The position numbers were made by a program, and so were the translations under genes. Shown piece by piece: positions 15,924-24,771 of a DNA stretch of 53,116 nucleotides (its first letter is position 1; each line of letters opens with the position of its first letter). The stretch covers positions 1-53,116 of the forward strand of contig JAFSWB010000041.1 of assembly GCA_017444735.1 (NCBI GenBank). Direction: 5' to 3'. Source of the DNA: Clostridia bacterium (GTDB lineage: Bacteria; Bacillota; Clostridia; Oscillospirales; CAG-272). The notes under the pieces are model-generated. The model did not search any database and had not been told where the DNA came from. It saw nothing but the letters and a program-made list of their open reading frames with translations.

Positions 15924-16327
15924 TTTTCCGACCTCTTCTTTGATCTGAGGATATCTTCAAGTTCGGCGATATCCTCGCGGGATAGGTTATCGGTCTCTGC
16001 GATGTTCAGAACAAGCCTTTTCCACGAACCGCTGAAAAGCCGGTCGACGAGACCGCTCGTCTCCGAGATCGCGTAGTCGTTTTCCGCGACGAGCGCCGTT
16101 ATCTGCTTGTACGTGACGGGTTCGTCGACCTGCTCGATCGAAACGAAACCCTTCGAGGCGAGCTTATCCGCGAGTATGTACACCATCGGCTTCGTACACG
16201 GGCGATAACGGTTCAGAACGCGGTGAATCTGCGTCGCCGACGAGGGACCGCCGAGCTCCCACAGAGCGCGCATCAGGTCAAATTCCGCAGGTGACAGCGA
16301 AGCGTTGTTCTCCGATTTTCTTCTCAC
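15920..16327 (-). CDS. blaI: BlaI/MecI-family transcriptional repressor
   Basis: The 135-residue protein has the winged-helix sequence LSPAEFDLMRALWELGGPSSATQIHRVLN and the dimerising C-terminal half of BlaI/MecI. These repressors are inactivated by cleavage when the partner M56 protease is triggered. I chose GTG at 16327 because GAGG lies seven bases before it. ATG at 16342 would add five residues but has no visible ribosome site. Its stop overlaps the start of the M56 gene by ATGA. It probably controls this operon from the promoter upstream. The classical TACA/TGTA bla operator is not seen, so its DNA site may differ. Confidence 0.88.
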   Translation of the reverse strand: MRRKSENNASLSPAEFDLMRALWELGGPSSATQIHRVLNRYRPCTKPMVYILADKLASKGFVSIEQVDEPVTYKQITALVAENDYAISETSGLVDRLFSGSWKRLVLNIAETDNLSREDIAELEDILRSKKRSEK

Positions 16328-16350
16328 GATAAAACCTCTCATTCTGCATT

Positions 16351-16396
16351 TAATTTATTCTGACCACATTTTAATATTAATTAAATTACTTGTCAA
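16351..16396 (-). promoter_or_regulatory. Promoter and candidate operator of the BlaI/M56/LRR operon
   Basis: On the minus strand TTGACA (16391-16396) is followed after exactly 17 bases by TAAAAT (16368-16373). The inverted repeat TAATTTA/TAAATTA (16351-16357 and 16382-16388) spans the -10 box and part of the spacer. Its position suits a repressor site; that BlaI binds it is inference. Confidence 0.65.
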
Positions 16397-16420
16397 CCCT
16401 TTTTGAAAAGTTTTCGCCGA

Positions 16421-16461
16421 AAAAAACCGGCGCGGATCACGGCTTTCGCCGCCCGCGCCGG
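16421..16461 (-). terminator. Terminator after coaD
   Basis: CCGGCGCGG (16427-16435) pairs with CCGCGCCGG (16453-16461), with an inner hairpin between them. On the minus strand it is followed by six to seven T. It closes the uvrC-rsmD-coaD operon. Confidence 0.85.
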
Positions 16462-16474
16462 GAGATTCTGCGTT

Positions 16475-16978
16475 TTATTTTTTTATCTCATAAATGTTTC
16501 TCAGCATTTTTTCCGTCCCCGGCGCGAACGCTCTTTCGTCGCCCTTTCCGTATTTCAGGATCTCGCGGACGTACGTAGAGGAGACGTGCATATATTCGGG
16601 CGAGGAGGGAAGAAGGACCGTCTCGATCCCGGGGCCGAACCGTCTCGTGATCTCCGCCATACCGAACTCGCAGTCGAAATCGGTCGCGTTGCGAAGGCCT
16701 TTGACGATGAACCCGGCGCCGCACTCGCGGGCGGCGTCGACGGTCAGACCGCGGAAAACGCGGGCGTCGACGTTTCCGATCCCTTCCTTTTCAAGCTCGC
16801 GGATCGCGGCGTTCACCGCGGCGAGCCGTTCCTCGGCGGAAAAAGTGCCCGTTTTTTCGCTGTTGACGAGGATCGCGACGGTCACGCCGTCGAAAATCGC
16901 CGCCGCGCGGCGGATGACCTCGAAGTGTCCCGCCGTTACGGGGTCGAAGCTCCCCGGTACGATAGCCCTTTTACTCAT
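16475..16978 (-). CDS. coaD: Pantetheine-phosphate adenylyltransferase
   Basis: CoaD joins ATP and 4'-phosphopantetheine to give dephospho-CoA, the penultimate step of coenzyme A synthesis. The 167-residue protein has the nucleotidyltransferase start AIVPGSFDPVTAGH with its catalytic His18. It also has the substrate segment VKGLRNATDFDCEF and the C-terminal ATP motif SSTYVREI. Its length is usual. It overlaps rsmD by eight bases. The rsmD-coaD pair is common in Bacillota, so the context supports the call. Confidence 0.97.
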   Translation of the reverse strand: MSKRAIVPGSFDPVTAGHFEVIRRAAAIFDGVTVAILVNSEKTGTFSAEERLAAVNAAIRELEKEGIGNVDARVFRGLTVDAARECGAGFIVKGLRNATDFDCEFGMAEITRRFGPGIETVLLPSSPEYMHVSSTYVREILKYGKGDERAFAPGTEKMLRNIYEIKK

Positions 16979-17612
16979 TTTCTCCGTCCTTCCCTCCGAG
17001 CGACAAAAGCGTCACGCGCGTTCTGCCGTAGATTTTGGTTTTCAGTATCGTGTACGCTCCGGCCGCGGCGCGGTCGCCGGAGAAAACGTCCCCGATCACC
17101 GCCTCGTCCGACAGGAGCGTCTCTTTCTTGCTCTTCGACGGCTTTCCTCTGAAGCCGGTGTCCGACTCCGTGACGATAATACCGCCGTCCGACAGGATCC
17201 CCGCCTTGGCGATCCCGGCGAGCGAGTCGCGCAGGAGCGCCGTGTTGTACGGCGGGTCGAGGAAGATGAGATTGAACTTCTCGCGCCCCGCCGCTCCGCG
17301 CAGGAACGCCGCGTAATCGGACGTCGAGACGCGGCACCTGTCAAAGAGCTTTGTTTTTTTTGCGTTTTCGATGATGATCGCCGTCGCCTCGCGCGAGGAG
17401 TCGACGATGACCGCTTTTTCCGCGCCGCGCGAGAGCGCCTCGATCGCGAGCTGACCCGACCCTCCGAACAGATCGAGGACCGTTCTGCCCTCGAGATCGA
17501 ACTGGATCATCGAGAAGATCGCTTCCTTGACCTTGTCGGACGTCGGTCTCGTCGCGTCCGAATCGAGCGTCGCGAGCTTTGCGCCGCGCGCGCTTCCCGT
17601 TATTACTCTCAT
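16971..17612 (-). CDS. rsmD: 16S rRNA (guanine966-N2)-methyltransferase
   Basis: RsmD methylates G966 of 16S rRNA in the small subunit. The 213-residue protein begins MRVITGSARGAKL. It has the SAM-binding motif VLDLFGGSGQLAIEALSRGA and the N2-guanine catalytic motif FLDPPYN, plus RPTSDKVKEAIF, a family signature. The frame is open about 290 bases further upstream, but that part lies within uvrC and is arginine-rich noise. The start at 17612 overlaps the uvrC stop as ATGA, a sign of translational coupling. Confidence 0.95.
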   Translation of the reverse strand: MRVITGSARGAKLATLDSDATRPTSDKVKEAIFSMIQFDLEGRTVLDLFGGSGQLAIEALSRGAEKAVIVDSSREATAIIIENAKKTKLFDRCRVSTSDYAAFLRGAAGREKFNLIFLDPPYNTALLRDSLAGIAKAGILSDGGIIVTESDTGFRGKPSKSKKETLLSDEAVIGDVFSGDRAAAGAYTILKTKIYGRTRVTLLSLGGKDGENE

Positions 17613-19498
17613 TCCTTTTTTCCTTTCCCGTCGAAATATGATCTCACCGCCTCGGCGTCGCGGCGGCTGACGCCGCGCGCCCCGGCGATTTCCTCGACCG
17701 TGGCGGCTTTTATCGCGTCGAGTTTTTTGAAGTGCAAGAGAAGAGCTTTCGCCTTCGCGCTCCCGATCCCGGGTATTTTTTCGAGAGACGACGTTCTGAG
17801 CGTTTTTCTCTTGGCGTTTTTCATTCTTCCTATGGAATATCTGTGGACCTCCTCCTGAAGTCCGTAGATGAATCTGAAAACGTTCTCGCGTTTCGAGATA
17901 TCGCACTCGCCCTCGGGAGTGACGAGCGTTCTCGTCTTGTGAAAATCGTCCTTTACCATTCCGAAGACGGGGATATGCGGGAATCCCGCGTCCGCGAGCG
18001 CCTCGCGGACGACGGAAACGTGACCCGCGCCGCCGTCGAGAAGGATGAGATCGGGCTCCGCCGCCATCCCGGAATCCGCTCCCGGTTCAATGTGGGAGAC
18101 CCGCCGCGTTATCGCCTCGCGCATCGAGGCGTAATCGTCCGGGGAGTCGAGTCCTTTTATGAGGAAGGCGCGGTATTCGCTTTTTTTGAGTTTTCCGCCG
18201 ATCGCCGTCACCATTCCCGCGGTCACGTGCTCCGATCCGAGATTCGATCTATCGTACGCCTCGATCCTCTCGGGGAAGACCTCGAGAGAGAGCAAGGACG
18301 AAAGATCGGCGAGCGTCTTCTCCGCCGCGCGGTTTCCCGTCACCTTCGACGCGGCGTGACTGGCCGCGTCCGATACGACCATATCGCAGAGATACCGCGA
18401 CGCGCCGCGTTTCGGCGTGCGGACGGCGACTCTGCGGGAGGCGAGCGAGGAAAGATACTCCTCGAGCTCCGCCGTATCGCTGTCCGAGAGCTCGAACGAG
18501 AGAAGGATCTCGCGGGGGATGTACTCTCTGCCTCTGTAAAGCGAAACGATGAAGGACGACATCGGCGACTCGTCCGTCGCGCCATCCGCGGCGGTCAGGG
18601 CGTTGTCGTCAAAGAGAAAGTGCTCGCTGTCGGCGACGCACCCGCCCCTGATATAGAATACCGACGCGCTGTCGCGGTTCGCCGGGGTCGACGAGGCGGT
18701 CGACAGACCGATCACGTCGCACTCCACGTCCGGCGATCCGACCGTCTTCTGCCTTTCCTTCAGTTTTTTTATCGCCGCGAGCGTGTCGCGGCAACGCGCC
18801 GCCGACTCAAAGCGGAGCGCGGCGGAGTGGTTTTCCATATCGCGGCGGAGCGTCCGTTCGACCTCCGCTGTGTCGCCGCGAAGGACGGAGACAGCCGCGT
18901 TTATCGCTTTCCCGTACTCCTCCGGGCTGACCTTTCCGGTACAGACGCCGAGGCATCTTCCGATCTGATAGTTTACGCACGGTCTTCCGCGCCCGATATC
19001 GGCGGGGAACTTCTTTTTGCAGGAGGGGATGCCGAACGCCTTCTCGACCGACGATATCACCGAGAAAACGGTCGACGTCGACGAATACGGACCGAAGTAA
19101 AGCTCCCCGTCCGCGGCGCGCCGCCGCGTCATAATGACGCGCGGGTACTCTTCCTTCACCGTCACTTTCACGTATGGATACGATTTCGCGTCCTTCAGCT
19201 TGATATTGTATCTCGGAGTATGCTGTTTTATGAGCGAATTTTCCATCGCGAACGCTTCCATCTCCGTGTCGCAGGTGATGAAGGAAAAATCGCAGACGCT
19301 CGACGCCATCCGTTCCGTCTTTACGTCGTGCGTTCCGTGAAAATACTGCGAGACCCGGTCGCGGAGAGAGCGGGATTTGCCGACGTATATCACCTTTCCC
19401 GCGGCGTCTCTCATGATGTATACGCCCGGTGAGCGGGGAAGGGACGACGCTTTTTTTCTCAGCGCCGCGAGGTCTCTTTTCCGTGAGGGAGTGTTCAC
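17609..19498 (-). CDS. uvrC: UvrABC system protein C
   Basis: UvrC makes both incisions of nucleotide excision repair after UvrB loads on the lesion. The 629-residue protein has the GIY-YIG nuclease (PGVYIM and VIYVGKS, residues about 24-41). A four-cysteine cluster in CKKKFP and CVNYQIGRCLGVC is likely the iron-sulfur site. The UvrB-interaction segment, the RNase H-like second nuclease (FPERIEAYDRSN and LILLDGGAGHV) and a C-terminal helix-hairpin-helix pair (LEKIPGIGSAKAKALL) complete it. Translation starts at GTG, with GGAGG eight bases upstream. It is the first gene of the uvrC-rsmD-coaD operon. Confidence 0.97.
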   Translation of the reverse strand: MNTPSRKRDLAALRKKASSLPRSPGVYIMRDAAGKVIYVGKSRSLRDRVSQYFHGTHDVKTERMASSVCDFSFITCDTEMEAFAMENSLIKQHTPRYNIKLKDAKSYPYVKVTVKEEYPRVIMTRRRAADGELYFGPYSSTSTVFSVISSVEKAFGIPSCKKKFPADIGRGRPCVNYQIGRCLGVCTGKVSPEEYGKAINAAVSVLRGDTAEVERTLRRDMENHSAALRFESAARCRDTLAAIKKLKERQKTVGSPDVECDVIGLSTASSTPANRDSASVFYIRGGCVADSEHFLFDDNALTAADGATDESPMSSFIVSLYRGREYIPREILLSFELSDSDTAELEEYLSSLASRRVAVRTPKRGASRYLCDMVVSDAASHAASKVTGNRAAEKTLADLSSLLSLEVFPERIEAYDRSNLGSEHVTAGMVTAIGGKLKKSEYRAFLIKGLDSPDDYASMREAITRRVSHIEPGADSGMAAEPDLILLDGGAGHVSVVREALADAGFPHIPVFGMVKDDFHKTRTLVTPEGECDISKRENVFRFIYGLQEEVHRYSIGRMKNAKRKTLRTSSLEKIPGIGSAKAKALLLHFKKLDAIKAATVEEIAGARGVSRRDAEAVRSYFDGKGKKE

Positions 19499-19526
19499 TT
19501 CAGATCCTCCGAATCAGAAATAAACA

Positions 19527-19553
19527 GAGCGAGGGCGCGGTACGCCTTCGCTC
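19527..19553 (-). terminator. Hairpin between HPr and uvrC
   Basis: An 11-bp stem with one G-T pair (19527-19537 with 19543-19553) is followed on the minus strand by a T-rich but broken run. It probably attenuates or ends the HPr transcript before uvrC. Confidence 0.6.
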
Positions 19554-19615
19554 CGGTCATGCGTTATTTTTCCCGATCCGACTTTTCGTCACGAGGTGGA
19601 GGCGCGATTTCCGGA

Positions 19616-19879
19616 TCACTCCGAGAAACCGGTGTCGATGAGAGTCGCGAGACCCTCGATCGCTTCTTCCTCGTCCGCTCCGTCGGCGTGAAGAGTGATT
19701 GTCATACCCTTCACGATACCGAGTGAAAGGACGCCGAGCAGACTTTTGGCGTTCACGCGGCGGTCGTCCTTCTCGACCCAGATGGAGCTCTTGAACGAGT
19801 TCGCCTTCTGGATGAAGAAAGTCGCGGGGCGCGCGTGGAGTCCCACATTATTGTTGATTGTTACGTCGCGTGAAACCAT
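19616..19879 (-). CDS. ptsH: HPr-family phosphocarrier protein
   Basis: HPr carries phosphate from enzyme I to sugar-specific PTS permeases. In Bacillota it also acts in carbon catabolite control when phosphorylated on Ser46. The 87-residue protein has the active site GLHARPAT with His15, and Ser46 in NAKSLLGVLSLGI, so both phosphorylation sites are present; a Crh-type protein would lack His15. It stands alone under its own promoter and no enzyme I gene is in the window. The symbol rests on homology, and a paralogous HPr elsewhere in the genome is possible. Confidence 0.9.
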   Translation of the reverse strand: MVSRDVTINNNVGLHARPATFFIQKANSFKSSIWVEKDDRRVNAKSLLGVLSLGIVKGMTITLHADGADEEEAIEGLATLIDTGFSE

Positions 19880-19960
19880 ATCGAATCCCTCAGCTCCCTA
19901 AACAGGAAAAATGGACCGTTCCGGGGCGCCGGATGCGCCCTCGGTATCGGTGTAATGTAG

Positions 19961-19989
19961 ATTATATCAAAACCCGGAGTTAAAATCAA
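19961..19989 (-). promoter_or_regulatory. HPr promoter
   Basis: On the minus strand TTGATT (19984-19989) and a perfect TATAAT (19961-19966) are spaced by 17 bases. The transcript would have a leader of about 75 bases with a GC-rich inverted repeat near 19923-19941. Confidence 0.75.
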
Positions 19990-20076
19990 TATCTACGGCC
20001 GATTTTTTAATCGGCAGAATCAACAACTTGTCCGCCGAAAAAACCGGGTCCGCGGTGATTTATTTATAAAAAACGC

Positions 20077-20111
20077 CGAAAAGGGCAGGACGAAGACCGT
20101 CCTGCCCCGTT
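20077..20111 (-). terminator. gdhA terminator
   Basis: GGGCAGGACG and CGTCCTGCCC form a perfect 10-bp stem (20083-20092 with 20098-20107), followed on the minus strand by four T. It lies just after gdhA. Confidence 0.8.
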
Positions 20112-20120
20112 TTGCGTCGG

Positions 20121-21536
<1,416 letters not shown>

Positions 21537-21542
21537 TTAATA

Positions 21543-21571
21543 AATATACCACAGGACGAATTAAAATGCAA
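21543..21571 (-). promoter_or_regulatory. gdhA promoter
   Basis: On the minus strand TTGCAT (21566-21571) and TATATT (21543-21548) are separated by 17 bases, with TGG just before the -10. The leader is roughly 80 bases and GC-rich. Confidence 0.65.
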
Positions 21572-21644
21572 TAAATAAAATATCACACCCGAAAAAAGTT
21601 TTCTGTCTGTTTTTCGGATAATCTGACCGAAAAACAATAAACTC

Positions 21645-21673
21645 TTGAACTTTTATTTCTTTAGTGTTATAAT
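21645..21673 (+). promoter_or_regulatory. trkA-trkH promoter
   Basis: TTGAAC (21645-21650) and a perfect TATAAT (21668-21673) are separated by 17 bases. The leader of about 70 bases carries a stable hairpin, GGACCCG/CGGGTCC, around 21695-21712. I saw no known potassium or c-di-AMP riboswitch in it. Confidence 0.75.
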
Positions 21674-21748
21674 CTCACAGTACAGGAAGGCGAAGGGACC
21701 CGCCGTCGGGTCCTGCCGTCTTCAACGCGAATGAACGGAGCCTGAAAA

Positions 21749-23128
21749 ATGAAGATCATTATTATCGGAGCGGGTAAGGTCGGGCGATCCCTCGCGGAGA
21801 GTCTGTCATCGGAAAACCACGAGGTCACCGTCGTCGACACGAACAAGGACGTGATCGAGGACATCGTCAATACCTGCGATATTATGGGCATTTGCGGAAA
21901 CGGCGCCCTTTACGGGATCGAGGAGGAGGCGGGAGCCCGCTCCGCGGATCTCGTCATCGCCGCCACGGACGCGGATGAAATAAATCTGCTGATCTGTATG
22001 CTCGCCAAAAAGCTCGGGACGAAGCACGCGATAGCGCGCGTCAGGAACCCCGAGTATGAGCACCAGCTCAGGATCATGCGGGACGATTTCGGCCTTTCGA
22101 TGGCGATCAATCCCGAAAAGGCGACCGCGCGCGAGATCGCGCGCGTTCTGAGATTCCCGACCGCGATCAAACTCGAGTCGTTCGCAAAGGGGCGTCTCGA
22201 GCTTCTCGAATACCTCATCGGAAAAGGATCGCGTCTCGACGGCGTCGCCCTCGCCGATCTCTCGTCGTCCGTCCGCGCCAGGGTGCTTATCTGCGCCGTG
22301 GAGAGGGAAGGACACGTCACGATCCCGTCCGGCGATTTCGTCCTTAAAGAAGGCGACACGATCTACATCACCGCCTCGTCGGGAGAACTCCGCAATTTCT
22401 TCTCCCATCTCGGCGCGCTCCGCGCCGGGGTCAGCTCCGCGATCATCGCGGGAGGGAGCAATATCGGTTACTATCTTGCGAAGGAACTCAAGGACGCGGG
22501 CATCAAATTCACGATCATCGACAAGGACCCCGCCCGCTGCCGTTTCCTGAGCGAGCATTTCCCCGATGAACTCGTTATAAACGGCGACGCCTCGGATATC
22601 GAGCTTCTCGCCGAGGAGGGCCTTTCAAAGACGGACTCCTTCGTCGCCCTGACGGGGATCGACGAGGCGAACATCCTGCTCTCGATGTACGCTGTGAAGC
22701 ACGGAGTCGGGAAGGTCGTCTCAAAGGTCAACAAGAGATCGTTCGCCGATCTCGTGTCGCGCGGCGCGCTGACCGATACGATCGTCTCGCCGAGCGCGAT
22801 CACCGCCGACAGGATCCTCCAGTACGTCAGATCGATGAGAACGTCGCCCGAGAACGGCATCAGGACGCTTCATCAGCTCGTCGGCGGGCGCGTTGAGGCG
22901 GTCGAATTCATAGCGTCGGCTCAGACCGGACTTACCGGCAAACCGCTTTCGGTCCTTTCGATCAGGGACGACATTCTGATCGCCGCCATCGTCAGATCGA
23001 ACGGAAGGATCGTTATCCCGGACGGTTCCTCCGAGATCGAGGACGGAGACAGCGTCATCGTTATCACCATGGATAAGACGCTCACGGCGCTTCCGGACAT
23101 CGTACGCCGGGGAGGGGCGAAAAAGTGA
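21749..23128 (+). CDS. trkA: Trk potassium uptake system regulatory subunit TrkA
   Basis: TrkA is the cytoplasmic nucleotide-binding ring that gates the TrkH potassium channel. The 459-residue protein is two tandem RCK units. Each starts with a Rossmann loop (IIIIGAGKVGRSLAESL, and AIIAGGSNIGYYLAKEL near residue 232), followed by a small C-terminal RCK_C domain. Acidic strand ends (VVDTNKD and IIDKDPAR) suit NAD(H) or ATP binding. RCK_C domains in Bacillota often bind c-di-AMP, but that is not shown here. The stop overlaps the trkH GTG start by four bases. Confidence 0.95.
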   Translation: MKIIIIGAGKVGRSLAESLSSENHEVTVVDTNKDVIEDIVNTCDIMGICGNGALYGIEEEAGARSADLVIAATDADEINLLICMLAKKLGTKHAIARVRNPEYEHQLRIMRDDFGLSMAINPEKATAREIARVLRFPTAIKLESFAKGRLELLEYLIGKGSRLDGVALADLSSSVRARVLICAVEREGHVTIPSGDFVLKEGDTIYITASSGELRNFFSHLGALRAGVSSAIIAGGSNIGYYLAKELKDAGIKFTIIDKDPARCRFLSEHFPDELVINGDASDIELLAEEGLSKTDSFVALTGIDEANILLSMYAVKHGVGKVVSKVNKRSFADLVSRGALTDTIVSPSAITADRILQYVRSMRTSPENGIRTLHQLVGGRVEAVEFIASAQTGLTGKPLSVLSIRDDILIAAIVRSNGRIVIPDGSSEIEDGDSVIVITMDKTLTALPDIVRRGGAKK

Positions 23129-24699
23129 ATTTCAAGTCGATGAGATATATGCTCGGCAGAATAATGTTTGCTGAGGCGGCTATTATGGCGATACCGCTCT
23201 TCGTAGCGATGGGATACGGTGAGTTTTACGATATTCCCGCGTTCCTTATCCCGATCGCCGCGCTCGTCGCCGCGGGGTTTCTCATAAGCATCAAGGCGCC
23301 GAAGGACGGGGCGCTCTTCGCGCGCGACGGACTCGCGATCGTCGCGCTGTCGTGGATCATAATGTCCCTGTTCGGCGCGCTTCCGCTTTTCATATCCCGC
23401 GCGACCCCGACCTATATCGACGCGCTTTTTGAGACCGCGTCGGGATTTTCGACGACGGGAGCCTCCGTCATCGAGGGGTCGAGGCTTGCGGACGTTGCGA
23501 CCGGGAAGGCCGCCGAGATCGGATGCGGCGTTCTTTTCTGGCGCAGCTTCACCCACTGGATCGGCGGCATGGGCGTGCTCGTCTTCGTAATGGCGATCCT
23601 CCCGGTTTCCGGTTCGCGCGGTATGCACATCCTGCGCGCCGAGGTCCCCGGTCCCGAGGTCGGCAAGCTCGTCACGAAGATGAGCAAAACGGCAAAGATA
23701 CTCTACGGTATTTACCTCGCCATCACCGTTGTTGAGACGATCTTTCTCGTCTGCGGCGGGATGACGCTTTACGACGCCCTCATCCACTCGTTCGGAACGG
23801 CGGGAACGGGCGGCTTTTCCAATCAGGGCGCGAGCATAGGAGCGTACAACAGCGTCTATATCGACGTCGTCGTCTCGGTCTTTATGCTCCTGTTCGGCGT
23901 GAACTTCAATCTGTACTATTTCATTCTGCTCCGTCAGATGAAAAAGGCGTTCTGCAATCTCGAGCTTCGCGTCTACCTCATCACCGTCGGCGTCGCGACC
24001 GGCGTGATAACGGCGAATATCCTCCATATTTACAAATCGTTCGGAACCTCCCTGCGTTACGCGTTCTTCCACGTGTCGTCCCTCGTCACGACGACCGGAT
24101 TCGGAACGGGAGGAAGTCTCGTTTCCTTCAACGAGTGGCCGGTCTTGTCGCAGACGATCGTCGTTCTTCTGATGTTCTTCGGAGCGATGGCGGGGTCCAC
24201 CGGCGGAGGATTCAAGCTCGCGCGTATCATCATCCTCGTCAAAGCGGGGATCGCCGAGCTGAAAAGGCTCCTCCACCCGCGCTCCGTCAGACCGGTCACG
24301 ATCGACAAAAAGCCGGTCGACGAGGCGACGATCCACGGCACGTTCGTTTATTTCGCGCTTTACGCCACGGTGTTTACCGTTTCCTGTCTGCTTCTGTCGA
24401 TCGACAACGGGACGGCGGAGTTTCCGAACGACCCGACCACGACGTTCACTTCCGTCCTGTCGTGTCTGAACAACATCGGGCCGGGACTCGGAAGCATCAG
24501 CCCGCCGAACGGTTATTTCGGCTTCTACTCACAGCCGGCGAAGCTGCTGCTCACGGTCGATATGCTGATGGGCCGTCTTGAGATCTTCCCGATCCTTATG
24601 ATCTTTGCCCCCGGTATGTGGATCAGAAGACGGCGCTCGGCGCTCAGGACGAAGCTCGACGAAGAGGCGCTTCCTCCGTCGGCGGACGCTGAAGAATAA
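23125..24699 (+). CDS. trkH: Trk potassium uptake channel subunit TrkH
   Basis: This 524-residue membrane protein forms the potassium pore. The four pore loops of the TrkH/KtrB family are visible in order: ASGFSTTGASV, GTAGTGGFSNQGAS, SLVTTTGFGTGG and LNNIGPGLG. Each carries the selectivity glycine. GSTGGGFKLARI is the usual segment after the third loop. Translation starts at GTG within the GTGA overlap with trkA, so the two are coupled. The length fits TrkH better than the shorter KtrB. A strong terminator follows. Confidence 0.95.
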   Translation: MNFKSMRYMLGRIMFAEAAIMAIPLFVAMGYGEFYDIPAFLIPIAALVAAGFLISIKAPKDGALFARDGLAIVALSWIIMSLFGALPLFISRATPTYIDALFETASGFSTTGASVIEGSRLADVATGKAAEIGCGVLFWRSFTHWIGGMGVLVFVMAILPVSGSRGMHILRAEVPGPEVGKLVTKMSKTAKILYGIYLAITVVETIFLVCGGMTLYDALIHSFGTAGTGGFSNQGASIGAYNSVYIDVVVSVFMLLFGVNFNLYYFILLRQMKKAFCNLELRVYLITVGVATGVITANILHIYKSFGTSLRYAFFHVSSLVTTTGFGTGGSLVSFNEWPVLSQTIVVLLMFFGAMAGSTGGGFKLARIIILVKAGIAELKRLLHPRSVRPVTIDKKPVDEATIHGTFVYFALYATVFTVSCLLLSIDNGTAEFPNDPTTTFTSVLSCLNNIGPGLGSISPPNGYFGFYSQPAKLLLTVDMLMGRLEIFPILMIFAPGMWIRRRRSALRTKLDEEALPPSADAEE

Positions 24700-24735
24700 A
24701 AAAACAACGGCTTCGGATCGAAGCCGTGTTTTTTT
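24699..24735. terminator. Bidirectional terminator between trkH and the glycyl radical genes
   Basis: ACGGCTTCG and CGAAGCCGT form a perfect 9-bp stem around GAT (24707-24727). An A run lies to its left and a T run to its right, so it can stop both convergent operons. Confidence 0.88.
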
Positions 24736-24771
24736 CGGATAAGCGCCCCGCGGCGCGGGGCCCCGTCGGGA

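Noticed and set aside
17732-19432. A 566-codon plus-strand frame inside uvrC
   Set aside because: It is the reverse-strand shadow of uvrC, arginine-rich with no domain signal.
21674-21748. c-di-AMP (ydaO) or potassium riboswitch in the trkA leader
   Set aside because: The leader is only about 70 bases, with one simple hairpin and none of the conserved ydaO segments.
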